Source: Runella sp. CRIBMP (GTDB lineage Bacteria; Bacteroidota; Bacteroidia; Cytophagales; Spirosomataceae). Taken from it: a stretch of 64,000 nt of DNA. Made by a program: the position numbers and the translations under genes. Positions 1 through 7,598 of this stretch are shown here, one piece after another; within the stretch, counting starts at the first letter, position 1, and the number at the start of each line of letters is the position of its first letter. The stretch is taken from NCBI RefSeq assembly GCF_009905605.1, contig NZ_JAAAKZ010000001.1, forward strand, positions 62,001 to 126,000. Direction: 5' to 3'. The notes beneath the pieces are model-generated. The model did no database searches, was not told the DNA's origin, and saw nothing but the letters and a program-made list of their open reading frames with translations.

Positions 1-227
1 ACACCGATTTGATGCTTACCCATACGGGCGGCGGAAAACGGCCTCGGGCTTTATCGGAAAAAATGGCAAAATCATTTCTCAATTTTGTCAAAACAGGAAA
101 TCCAAACGGTGGCGGCTTGCCCCCTTGGAAATCATATACCACTCAAAATGGTGAAACGATGATTTTGGACGATACCTCCGCGTTGGTAAACGACCCCGAC
201 CGCGATGCCCGAAAATCATTGGCGTAA
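1..227 (+). CDS. carboxylesterase type B, C-terminal end (partial)
   Basis: Only about 74 C-terminal residues are in the window; the frame is open to the left edge and stops with TAA at 225-227. The visible part carries FLNFVKTGNPN followed by LPPWKSY, which matches the family's usual C-terminal pattern (a Trp/Phe-containing helix, 'tGnPN', then 'WP.Y') in type B carboxylesterases and para-nitrobenzyl esterases. The catalytic Ser, Glu and His lie outside the window. It reads toward the aldolase at 299 and is separated from it by a perfect 17-bp inverted repeat. An esterase next to an aromatic-acid type pathway could release an aromatic acid from an ester, but that is only inference from position. 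The C-terminal motif makes the family likely; the substrate is unknown. Confidence 0.75.
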   Translation, partial: TDLMLTHTGGGKRPRALSEKMAKSFLNFVKTGNPNGGGLPPWKSYTTQNGETMILDDTSALVNDPDRDARKSLA

Positions 228-234
228 TTTTTTG

Positions 235-274
235 AATTCTAGGAGGTTTTCGCATCAGAAAACCTCCTAGAATT
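235..274. terminator. perfect 17-bp inverted repeat, likely bidirectional terminator
   Basis: Arms at 235-251 and 258-274 are exact reverse complements with a 6-base loop. The stem starts 7 bases after the esterase stop codon and ends 24 bases before the aldolase start. No clear T-run follows the stem, so termination is likely but not certain; the same shape could be a dispersed intergenic repeat. Confidence 0.6.
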
Positions 275-298
275 ACCACTGATAAGCCATTGTAAAAT

Positions 299-916
299 AT
301 GGAATTACTAAAAGAGCTTTCGAAATTTTCAGCCGCTACGATTTGTGAGGCCCTTGGAAACAAAGGTAATTTGCCTTCGGCCATCAAGCCAATCGCCGCA
401 AGCATGAAAGTCTGCGGCCCAGCTTATACGGTTCAGACCATGCCTCGTGACAATGTTTTGCTGCATCGAGCTTATGCGTATGCTAAACCAGGAGATGTCT
501 TAATTGCCAATTGTTCAGGTTTTTATGAAGCTGGTTACTGGGGTGATTTGATGAGTTTGGGGGCAAAAACCAAAGCAATCAACGGCTTAGTTATTGATGC
601 CTGCGTGCGCGATGCCGACGATATTGAGGCGTTGGGCTTCCCTGTTTTTTCAAGAGGGTTATGCATTCGTGGTACGTCAAATCACGGTGATGGAACACTC
701 AATGAACCCATTATAATCGGAGATGTACTGATCCATCCAGGCGATATTGTGGTGGGTGACCGTGATGGAGTGGTAGTCGTTCCGTTCAATAAACTGGAAG
801 AAACCATCGAAAAAGCTGCCGCAAGAGAAGCCAAAGAAGAAAGAACCAGAGTCGAACTTAGAAAAGGAAGAACTTCTCTTCAGATATATGGCTGGGATGA
901 GAAGTTTGGGTACTAG
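299..916 (+). CDS. RraA/HMG-CHA aldolase family protein (GalC/LigK-like)
   Basis: 205 residues, the usual length of the RraA-like aldolases that split 4-carboxy-4-hydroxy-2-oxoadipate (CHA) or 4-hydroxy-4-methyl-2-oxoglutarate to pyruvate and oxaloacetate or pyruvate. The family core is visible: WGDLMSLGAK at 81-90, then GLVIDACVRDADDI at 96-109, where R104-D105 correspond to the pyruvate-binding Arg and metal-binding Asp of this class. RNase-regulator RraA proteins share the fold but lack aldolase function; the Arg-Asp pair and the neighbours favour the aldolase. The ATG at 299 gives a normal N-terminus. It is followed, same strand, by a DUF1932 dehydrogenase and a PrpF/GalD-like tautomerase, which fits a gallate/protocatechuate 4,5-cleavage-like pathway. 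The exact substrate is not proven. Confidence 0.85.
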   Translation: MELLKELSKFSAATICEALGNKGNLPSAIKPIAASMKVCGPAYTVQTMPRDNVLLHRAYAYAKPGDVLIANCSGFYEAGYWGDLMSLGAKTKAINGLVIDACVRDADDIEALGFPVFSRGLCIRGTSNHGDGTLNEPIIIGDVLIHPGDIVVGDRDGVVVVPFNKLEETIEKAAAREAKEERTRVELRKGRTSLQIYGWDEKFGY

Positions 917-978
917 TACAATGATGAGCAACAACTCATCGGGTTGTGCTCATTACTCATTATTTATCACTTATTATT

Positions 979-1743
979 ATGAAAATTGCCATTTTGGGTT
1001 TAGGCGAAGCGGGTGCTCGTTTTGCCAATGATTTGGCCGAAATGGGCGTGACCGTGATGGGCTACGACCCCAATCCCGTTCGAGAATTACACCCTTTTGT
1101 GATGCTTGCTTCAAGCAATGCCGAAGCCGCTAAAGACGCCGATGTGATTTTCAGCGTCAACCTATCGTCGGTATCAGAAGAAGTGGCACAGGATATTTTT
1201 CCAGTCCTTAAAAACACGCAGTTTTTTCTGGAAATGAATACATCCTCGCCCGACAAGAAAAAAAAAATTGATATGATTTTGAAACCAACGGGTGTCCAAT
1301 TCATTGATTTGGCCATCATGGCACCTGTGCCTCCCAAAGGTATCAAAACCCCATTTTTGGCGGCGGGAGAGGAGGCTATTGCTTTTTTGGAAAAAATGAA
1401 ACCGTTGAAGTTGGACCTGTCGCTCGTTGAAAATGGCAAAGTAGGCGATGCCGCTACCATGAAACTGCTGCGCTCGATTGTCTACAAAGGTGTGGCGGCG
1501 GTTATCTGTGAGGCCGTAGAAGCGGGGGATGTGTTCGGGATGCCTGAGTATATCCGCAAACAAATCAGTTCAATTATTGGCGGAAACGACGACTTGATTG
1601 AACGTTTTGTGGAAGGAAGCAAAACCCACGCCCTGCGCCGAATGCACGAAATGGAAGCCGTGATTGAAATGCTTGAAGAACGCAATCTGGACCCGATTGT
1701 CACCCGTGCTACGAGAGATAACTTGGCAAAACTGATGAACTAA
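979..1743 (+). CDS. NAD(P)-binding beta-hydroxyacid dehydrogenase-like protein with DUF1932
   Basis: 254 residues starting at the ATG at 979, which places the Rossmann motif ILGLGEAGARFA at residues 4-15; an earlier in-frame start at 946 would add an unconvincing leader. The N-terminal half resembles the 6-phosphogluconate/3-hydroxyisobutyrate dehydrogenase NAD-binding domain, with the NTSSPDKKKK and MAPVPP stretches near the active site. The C-terminal 75 residues (LRSIVYKGVAAVICEAVEAG onward) match the helical DUF1932 domain. It sits 62 bases after the aldolase and directly abuts the tautomerase (TAA then ATG), so the three are probably co-transcribed. In this setting it may interconvert a 2-keto/2-hydroxy dicarboxylic intermediate; the substrate is unknown. 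Confidence 0.8.
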   Translation: MKIAILGLGEAGARFANDLAEMGVTVMGYDPNPVRELHPFVMLASSNAEAAKDADVIFSVNLSSVSEEVAQDIFPVLKNTQFFLEMNTSSPDKKKKIDMILKPTGVQFIDLAIMAPVPPKGIKTPFLAAGEEAIAFLEKMKPLKLDLSLVENGKVGDAATMKLLRSIVYKGVAAVICEAVEAGDVFGMPEYIRKQISSIIGGNDDLIERFVEGSKTHALRRMHEMEAVIEMLEERNLDPIVTRATRDNLAKLMN

Positions 1744-2856
1744 ATGCAAACGGCCATTCCATTCATGCAGCTTCGGGGCGGAAGCTCCAAAGGGCTTTTC
1801 TTTAAAGCTGAAGACCTGCCCACCGATAAAAACGAGCGAAACCGTTGTCTTCTACTCGCGATGGAAGGAACTACCGAGGGCGACCCTCGTCAGATTGACG
1901 GCTTAGGCGGAGCCACTTCTTTGACCAGCAAAGTAGCCATTGTCAGCAAATCAATAACACCCGAAGTGGGATATCGCTCAGCCGATTTAGACTATCTGTT
2001 TGTACAGGTAGTGGTGGGCAAAGGCAAAGTGTCGACAGCCCAAACTTGCGGAAACATTTTGGCGGGTATTGTGCCTTTTGCTATTGAATCGGGCATGATT
2101 GAGGCTACGCACCCTGTCACCTCTGCCCGAATTAATATCGTCAATACGGGTGGGATTTGTGAAGTGGTAGTACAAACCCCCAATGGTCAAATTGAAACTC
2201 AAGGTAATGCCAAAGTAGATGGCGTACCGGGCACAGCCGCCCCTATTATTTGTAATTATTTAGAAACTGTAGGCTCAACCTGTGGGGCTTTGTTGCCCAC
2301 AGGCCACGCAAAGGATGTAATTGAGGGAGTAGAAGCTACTTGCATAGACAATGGTATGCCCATTGTGATAATGCGAGCGCGTGATTTTGATTTGATAGGC
2401 AATGAAACCAAAGAAGTGCTTGAAGCTAATGAGCCTCTCAGACAACAAATTGAAGCAATCCGCTTGAAAGCGGGGCATTTGATGAATTTGGGCGATGTCA
2501 AAGACCAAACCATTCCCAAAATGTGTTTGATGTCGCCCCCTGAAAAGGGCGGAGTTGTTAATACCCGAATGTTCATTCCCCACGTAGTTCACGAAGCTAT
2601 CGGTGTTTTGGCGGCGGTTTCGGTCGCTACTGCTTGCGTGGTTCCTGATACAGTGATAAATGATAAACGAGGGGTGATGAGTTATAAATTGAATACGCCA
2701 AATGATAGACACTCCTCCCTAAGTATTGAGCATCCTTCGGGTGAATTTACGGTAAATATTGAGTATGAATTTGTTGATAGTCAAATTGTTATTCACAAAT
2801 CAGGTGTCATTCGTACGGCCCGGTTGTTGAGTAAGGGTGAAGTGTTTATCCCTTAA
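1744..2856 (+). CDS. PrpF-family isomerase, probable 4-oxalomesaconate tautomerase (GalD-like)
   Basis: 370 residues, full length for the PrpF family (diaminopimelate-epimerase fold). Visible family marks are MQLRGGSSKGLFF at 8-20, DGLGGATSLTSKVAIV at 52-67 and the TCGN motif at 101-104, whose Cys and neighbours line the proton-transfer site. A second 'GLAHPSG'-type loop appears here as SIEHPSGEFTV near 330. Members include 2-methylaconitate isomerase PrpF and 4-oxalomesaconate tautomerase GalD/LigU. The adjoining CHA-type aldolase argues for the GalD role, and no prpB/prpC/acnD genes are near. Start codon directly follows the preceding stop codon, suggesting translational coupling. Family assignment is strong; the precise substrate is inference. 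Confidence 0.85.
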   Translation: MQTAIPFMQLRGGSSKGLFFKAEDLPTDKNERNRCLLLAMEGTTEGDPRQIDGLGGATSLTSKVAIVSKSITPEVGYRSADLDYLFVQVVVGKGKVSTAQTCGNILAGIVPFAIESGMIEATHPVTSARINIVNTGGICEVVVQTPNGQIETQGNAKVDGVPGTAAPIICNYLETVGSTCGALLPTGHAKDVIEGVEATCIDNGMPIVIMRARDFDLIGNETKEVLEANEPLRQQIEAIRLKAGHLMNLGDVKDQTIPKMCLMSPPEKGGVVNTRMFIPHVVHEAIGVLAAVSVATACVVPDTVINDKRGVMSYKLNTPNDRHSSLSIEHPSGEFTVNIEYEFVDSQIVIHKSGVIRTARLLSKGEVFIP

Positions 2857-2966
2857 AAGGTTTTGAAAAGCAAATTGCTTCGTCAATTATATAGAGTGCC
2901 CCCCCTTTTCGGAGGCAAATATTTCCGTTTTACTTTGATTTCTGTGGGCTAAGTAGTGCAAACTGG

Positions 2967-2974
2967 TACATTTG
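2967..2974 (+). promoter_or_regulatory. putative -7 promoter element TACATTTG
   Basis: Exact match to the Bacteroidota TAnnTTTG element, 15 bases before ATG 2990 and 24 before ATG 2999. A start site about 7 bases downstream would exclude the in-frame TTG at 2972 as translation start. No good TTTG element is seen 19 bases upstream, so this is moderate evidence only. Confidence 0.4.
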
Positions 2975-2989
2975 AAATGTTTTTGCAAA

Positions 2990-3988
2990 ATGTACCCAAT
3001 GGCTAAAAATACAGCTTTGAAACGATTCGTGTGGGGAGTATCGCTGTTTGTGGCGGTGTTTGTCAATTTTCCCATTATTGTTCTGAACTTACCTCGACTG
3101 TCTAAGCCTATTGTACAGTTGGATATTGTTCTTCAAGTTGTTATAAGTTTTATCTACGCCTTGGTTTTTATCCGATGGATTTACCAAGCTACTAAACGAA
3201 ACGACTCTCTTACAAAACAATGGGTCGGGGCGATATTGATGCTAATTGTTTACTGTGTGGTACTAACGTTGGCAAATACATTTATCATAGGGCTACCTCT
3301 CAAAACTGCGTCAACGGTAGTGACGCGGGGAGGATTGATGGCGATGATTACGTATTTTTTTAGCCGTTTTATGACTGAAACGGAGAAGAAAAATGAAATA
3401 TTAGTCGAGAACGAACAACTCAAGCACGAGAATCTGCTGGTGCAACTCACTTCGCTTAAAAACCAACTCAATCCTCATTTTTTATTCAACTCGCTCAATA
3501 CCCTCAGTTGGTTGATTAACGAAGACAAAGCCAAAAGCCAACTTTATCTCCAAAAACTTTCGCAGGTGTTGCGGTATTCACTGAGTATGCAGGAGCAATC
3601 GTTGGTATCCCTAAAAGAAGAACTAGCGCTGGTAGAAAGCTATATTTTTCTGCTCCAAATGCGTTTTGGGGAAAATCTGAACGTCAGCAAAAAGGTGAAA
3701 ACGTTGGAAGGATTCCAAATTCCTCCCCTTTCGCTTCAGTTATTAATCGAAAATGCCATTAAGCACAACATCATCTCCACAGCCAATCCGTTGGAGGTTA
3801 GCATTGAGTTACAACTTGATGACAAAACGATTTTGGTTCGTAACTCGCTCAATATCAAGGCTAATTCGGCAGGGACAGGCATTGGCTTGGCTAACCTTAA
3901 TCAGCGTTTTAAGCTGTTGACCAATCGTGAAATTGAGATTAAACAAAATGATACATCGTTCTGGGTGGTGTTGCCATTAATAGCCTAA
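2990..3988 (+). CDS. LytS/YehU-type membrane sensor histidine kinase
   Basis: About 332 residues. Four hydrophobic segments in the first 130 residues anchor it in the inner membrane with no obvious sensor domain outside. A short coiled linker (NEILVENEQLKHENLL) leads to the His_kinase signature QLNPHFLFNSLNTLSW, with the phospho-accepting His at residue 163, then the ATPase motifs LLIENAIKHN and GTGIGLANL. This is the LytS/YehU class, which signals to LytTR regulators; one follows 28 bases downstream. Starts at 2990 and 2999 are both plausible and the upstream promoter motif excludes a TTG at 2972. The pair probably controls the DUF3500-HupE genes just beyond. The stimulus is unknown. Confidence 0.85.
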   Translation: MYPMAKNTALKRFVWGVSLFVAVFVNFPIIVLNLPRLSKPIVQLDIVLQVVISFIYALVFIRWIYQATKRNDSLTKQWVGAILMLIVYCVVLTLANTFIIGLPLKTASTVVTRGGLMAMITYFFSRFMTETEKKNEILVENEQLKHENLLVQLTSLKNQLNPHFLFNSLNTLSWLINEDKAKSQLYLQKLSQVLRYSLSMQEQSLVSLKEELALVESYIFLLQMRFGENLNVSKKVKTLEGFQIPPLSLQLLIENAIKHNIISTANPLEVSIELQLDDKTILVRNSLNIKANSAGTGIGLANLNQRFKLLTNREIEIKQNDTSFWVVLPLIA

Positions 3989-4016
3989 GAATTTGGAGAT
4001 TTTCAACCCGAAGTAA

Positions 4017-4775
4017 ATGATAAAAATAGTGATTGTTGAAGATGAGCTCGCTGCCGCAAGTCAACTAAAATTTCTGTTGCAGGAACTTGGGATAAAGCAC
4101 CAAATCAGTGCAATTATTGAAACCGTTGAGGAGGGTATAAAATGGTTTACGTCAAACGAAAGTCCTGACCTGATTTTCTCGGACATTCAACTCGCGGATG
4201 GGATTTCATTTGAGATTTATGAGCAGATTCAACTACAAACACCTATTATTTTCACTACCGCTTTTGACGAATACGCCATTCGGGCCTTTAAGCTCAACAG
4301 TATTGACTATCTACTCAAACCGATTGATGAAGATTCGCTTCGTTTTGCACTAGAAAAACACCAAAACCAGCAGTTAGTAAAGCAAGAAATCCTCAAAGAA
4401 CTCCTCAAACAACAGGCGTTTGTACCCAAAAATTATCGTAAAAGCTTTTTGATAAAATACCGAGACAAATTACTGCCTATCAAAACCAACGAATTTGCCT
4501 TTTTTTTCATTGATAATGGCTTGGTTTTTGGCCAACTCCACGACGGTAAAAAATACATCATGGATTTTAAACTCGAAGACCTCGAAAATCAACTCGACCC
4601 TATTGATTTTATAAGAGCAAATCGTCAGTATATTCTTTCGAGGAAATGTATTGTTGAAATCGAATCGTATTTCAATAGTAGGGTCAATGTAAAGGTACAT
4701 CCGGCGGCGTCGTTTTCGGTTATCATAAGCAAAGAAAAAGTGACGTTTTTTAAAAAGTGGTTTGAAGAACACTAA
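4017..4775 (+). CDS. LytTR-family response regulator
   Basis: 252 residues: receiver domain 1-120 and LytTR DNA-binding domain about 145-250. The receiver has the acidic pocket VEDE at 7-10, the phospho-accepting Asp56 in IFSDIQLADG, the conserved Thr in IIFTTAF and Lys in LLKPI. The C-terminal part (SFLIKYRDKLLPI, FIRANRQYILS) fits the beta-rich LytTR fold that binds direct repeats about 21 bases apart. Such a repeat starts 7 bases after its stop codon, before the DUF3500 gene. Cognate kinase is immediately upstream. Function as transcription factor is secure; its target set is inferred from position. Confidence 0.9.
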   Translation: MIKIVIVEDELAAASQLKFLLQELGIKHQISAIIETVEEGIKWFTSNESPDLIFSDIQLADGISFEIYEQIQLQTPIIFTTAFDEYAIRAFKLNSIDYLLKPIDEDSLRFALEKHQNQQLVKQEILKELLKQQAFVPKNYRKSFLIKYRDKLLPIKTNEFAFFFIDNGLVFGQLHDGKKYIMDFKLEDLENQLDPIDFIRANRQYILSRKCIVEIESYFNSRVNVKVHPAASFSVIISKEKVTFFKKWFEEH

Positions 4776-4781
4776 AAACGA

Positions 4782-4810
4782 CGATTCACCTGCGGTTTTT
4801 TCCGATTCAC
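4782..4810 (+). promoter_or_regulatory. 21-base-period direct repeat CGATTCAC, candidate LytTR operator
   Basis: The octamer CGATTCAC occurs at 4782-4789 and again at 4803-4810, exactly 21 bases apart with a 13-base spacer. LytTR regulators are known to bind two direct half-sites of about 9 bases separated by 12-13 bases. The repeat lies right after the LytTR gene and 83 bases before the DUF3500 start, a sensible activator position. The octamer itself is not a close match to the classical half-site, so the role is inference from geometry and place. Confidence 0.5.
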
Positions 4811-4892
4811 TTCCAAAACATCTCATTGGCTCAACACCTAAGCACTTTTGAGCGTCATAACTGTTGTAAGTAACCATTAAAACTACCTTATT

Positions 4893-6290
4893 ATGAAAGT
4901 AAATAACTTTCTCGCAGGTGTTGTGCTCAGTACAACTTTTCTCATCATTGCCTGCAACAAAACTGATGACACGGGCGTTACGCCAACCACCACTGCCGCA
5001 GTTAGTGCGTTGAGTTGTTCGTCGGCTACGTTTTCGGCTACCGCTACTGCAAGCGCAGCCTACACAGGTACGGCTACCGTACCCTATACGGGTGGGAACG
5101 GTGCCGCCTACTCCACGGGAACCGCCATTGCGTCTACGGGTGTAACGGGCCTAACCGCTACCTTAGCCGCTGGTACTTTGGCTTCTGGGGTGGGTTCGGC
5201 TACTTTTGCCATCACAGGTACACCGTCGGCCGCAGGCACGGCATCGTTTGCGATTTCATTAGGCGGGCAGTCGTGTACATTAGCGCTGACGGTCAATGCT
5301 GCAAGTACTTCAACGGGTGGAACAGCTTGGTCGGTAGATACCGACATTGCGAAAATTGTAGCGGCTGCCGAAGCTTTCAAAGCAACACTTGGGTCGAGTC
5401 AGGTATCTTCGGCTCAATATAGCTATACCGTAGCTCAGGCAAAACTCTGGAGTAATTTGCCTCAATCGTTGTACAAAGGACGCGTAGGTTTGGCTTCAAG
5501 CACGTTTTCTGCGGCTCAATGGACGGCATTTTATAACCTTTTGAAAGCCGCAACGGGAACAGGAGCCAATGAGGGCAACGAAGAATATGCGGGCATTATC
5601 GACGCCGACGATTATCTCAGAGCCAATGGTGGCGACAGCGGTTATGGTTCGGGCAATTATTATATCGGCTTCCTTGGCACGCCAAGCACAACAGGACTGT
5701 GGTGTTTGCAAATCGGAGGTCACCACGGTACCATCATTTATACCTACAATGGTGGCAAAATGACGGGCGGAACGCCTTCTTTTCGTTCGACCGAACCTTA
5801 TCCAACTTGGGTTTCGACCAATACTAGCAAAACTGTACAGCCTTTGGTGCAGGAAACGGCTGCCTTTGCCAATTTCTTGAAAAGCCTTAGTGCATCGGAA
5901 TTAACGACGGCCAAACGGGCGGCAGCTCAAAATGATATCATCGTAGGGCCTCAAAAAGATGGTAGTTTTCCCACTACTAAATCAGGCGTAAAAGCAGGAA
6001 ACCTTACCAGTACTCAAAAAGACCTGTTATTAGCAGCCATCAAAACTTACGTGGACGATTTGGACGACAAAGCAGCGGCAGCGGTTTTGGCAAAGTATAA
6101 GTCTGAATTGGATGAAACCTACGTATCTTACTACGGAGGAACAACCATGGCCGAAAAAGGCGATTACATCTTGATTGATGGCCCAAGCGTATGGATTGAA
6201 TGGTCAATGCAAAGCGGTATTATCATCAGAAACGGAGTACACCCTCACTCAGTTTGGAGAGATAGAAAAGCAGATTATGGTGGAAATTAA
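4893..6290 (+). CDS. DUF3500 lipoprotein with N-terminal Ala/Thr/Gly-rich beta domain
   Basis: 465 residues. A type II signal peptide ends at the lipobox IIAC with Cys21, so the protein should be a lipoprotein of the cell envelope. Residues 38-140 form an Ala/Thr/Gly-rich repeat-like beta-sandwich with two Cys (SALSCSSATF and GGQSCTLALTV), a module common in exported Cytophagales proteins. Residues about 150-460 match DUF3500: the LWSNLPQSLYKGRVGL stretch, YYIGFLGTP, the His-rich LQIGGHHGTIIYTY and a late GVHPHSVWRDR. The clustered His residues could bind metal, but this is not shown. The gene overlaps the HupE-like gene by 14 bases and follows the LytTR gene with a direct-repeat operator between. 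No biochemical role of DUF3500 is known to me. Confidence 0.85.
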   Translation: MKVNNFLAGVVLSTTFLIIACNKTDDTGVTPTTTAAVSALSCSSATFSATATASAAYTGTATVPYTGGNGAAYSTGTAIASTGVTGLTATLAAGTLASGVGSATFAITGTPSAAGTASFAISLGGQSCTLALTVNAASTSTGGTAWSVDTDIAKIVAAAEAFKATLGSSQVSSAQYSYTVAQAKLWSNLPQSLYKGRVGLASSTFSAAQWTAFYNLLKAATGTGANEGNEEYAGIIDADDYLRANGGDSGYGSGNYYIGFLGTPSTTGLWCLQIGGHHGTIIYTYNGGKMTGGTPSFRSTEPYPTWVSTNTSKTVQPLVQETAAFANFLKSLSASELTTAKRAAAQNDIIVGPQKDGSFPTTKSGVKAGNLTSTQKDLLLAAIKTYVDDLDDKAAAAVLAKYKSELDETYVSYYGGTTMAEKGDYILIDGPSVWIEWSMQSGIIIRNGVHPHSVWRDRKADYGGN

Positions 6291-7488
6291 AATCAGATTT
6301 TGGATAGTAATAACGATGGCAGCGTTCCAAACGCTGCCATCGTTCGCCCATCCCATGCCCAACTCTATGGTGGTACTCAATATCCACGAAAAATACATTT
6401 CGGGGGAAATAATGCTTCCACTGAGTGAGTTACAATCTGCGATTGGAATGGGGGTCAATGATAATTCATCTCGTTTGGTAGAGCGCTTAGGCGATTCGCT
6501 TCGGATTTATCTGACACAGCACATTCGCCCTAAGAGTTTTGAAGGGAAGCCCTGGGCTTTAAAACTGGGAGAAATGAAGGTTATCGAGAGTACAGACCAA
6601 CTTGTAGGCCAATACAAAGAATTGGTGGTAGCATTTGAAATGACTCCGCCTCTGAATTATGACCTTCGGAATTTTTATTTCGATTATGACGTGATTTTGC
6701 ACCAAGTAGCCAGTCATCGTGCTTTAATTCATGTCAAACAAGACTGGGCGCAGGGACTGGTTAGAGAAGATACCACTACCCAACAAGTGGGGGTTATTGA
6801 ATGGGATATTGTAAACGGGAAACTATCACCTTTCCAAGTTAGTTTGCAACAGGGAAGCCTCTGGAAAGGCTTCCAAAACATGGTGAAACTAGGCATAGAA
6901 CACATTGCTGAAGGTACCGACCATATACTTTTTGTACTTACCTTACTGTTGCCAGCTATGCTCGCTGCCGATGGTCGCCGATGGGGTAAGTTTAGTGGAT
7001 TGAAGCCGAGTTTGGGCCATCTCCTCAAGATTATTACCGCCTTTACCATTGGGCATTCGCTCACATTGCTGCTGGGCTCGGTACAATGGCTCCATTTTCC
7101 GAGTAAGCCCATTGAAGTGTTGATTGCCTTTACGATTTTGGTTTCGGCTTTTCATGCTTTGCGTCCTATTTACCCAAAATGGGAGGTTCTGATGGCAGGC
7201 GCTTTTGGGGTAATTCACGGCTTGGCTTTTGCCCAAACATTGACAAACCTAGAACTGTCTGCCAAACAAATGATTTTGAGTATTTTTGGGTTTAATGTAG
7301 GCATCGAGTTCATGCAGTTATTTATCATTTTGCTTGTTTTTCCTGTTTTGCTCTTACTTTCTAAAACCCGTTATTATGCAATTTTTAGGCAAGTGGGTGC
7401 CGTATTGATGCTACTCATGGCGTTGGCTTGGATGATAGAACGAATACAGGAAAAGCCTAATTTTATCACAGCGTGGATTGCTGGATAA
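6277..7488 (+). CDS. HupE/UreJ-like membrane protein with exported N-terminal domain
   Basis: About 403 residues from the ATG at 6277, which places a signal peptide (MAAFQTLPSFAHPMP region) at the N-terminus; the frame is open further upstream inside the DUF3500 gene but that would bury the signal. Residues about 25-215 form a soluble, presumably periplasmic domain. The C-terminal 190 residues hold about six to seven membrane helices with the family marks GIEHIAEGTDHILFVLTLL, TIGHSLTL and GVIHGLAFA. HupE/UreJ proteins are nickel or cobalt permeases linked to hydrogenase or urease; the distant HupE/UreJ_2 group seen here has no established substrate. The His in HIAEGTDH and GHS are the likely metal ligands by family comparison. 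Translational overlap with DUF3500 implies joint work. Confidence 0.82.
   Translation: MVEIKIRFWIVITMAAFQTLPSFAHPMPNSMVVLNIHEKYISGEIMLPLSELQSAIGMGVNDNSSRLVERLGDSLRIYLTQHIRPKSFEGKPWALKLGEMKVIESTDQLVGQYKELVVAFEMTPPLNYDLRNFYFDYDVILHQVASHRALIHVKQDWAQGLVREDTTTQQVGVIEWDIVNGKLSPFQVSLQQGSLWKGFQNMVKLGIEHIAEGTDHILFVLTLLLPAMLAADGRRWGKFSGLKPSLGHLLKIITAFTIGHSLTLLLGSVQWLHFPSKPIEVLIAFTILVSAFHALRPIYPKWEVLMAGAFGVIHGLAFAQTLTNLELSAKQMILSIFGFNVGIEFMQLFIILLVFPVLLLLSKTRYYAIFRQVGAVLMLLMALAWMIERIQEKPNFITAWIAG
6312..6344 (+). repeat. perfect 15-bp hairpin inside the signal-peptide codons of the HupE-like gene
   Basis: Arms at 6312-6326 and 6330-6344 are exact reverse complements around a 3-base loop (CCA). It lies 36 bases after the ATG at 6277 and 22 bases after the DUF3500 stop codon, so in mRNA it would form just behind the ribosome start zone of the second gene. 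It could damp translation or stop transcription partially at the gene boundary; no T-run follows. Confidence 0.75.
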
Positions 7489-7598
7489 ATTTCGTAAGGT
7501 TATAACACTTTAAATTTTTCGCGCTTTTTTAAGTACTTTTACTTTAGTGATAACTTTTTATAATAAGTGGTTTTAAGGACCCTCTCATTATTGTAAAA

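Noticed and set aside
2972-2989. TTG start for the LytS-type kinase
   Set aside because: It overlaps the putative -7 element at 2967-2974 and would precede the transcript start.
5015-5422. Open frame in a second register inside the DUF3500 gene
   Set aside because: It arises from the Ala/Thr/Gly-rich repetitive codons of the real gene; its product is a Tyr/Arg-rich string without family resemblance.
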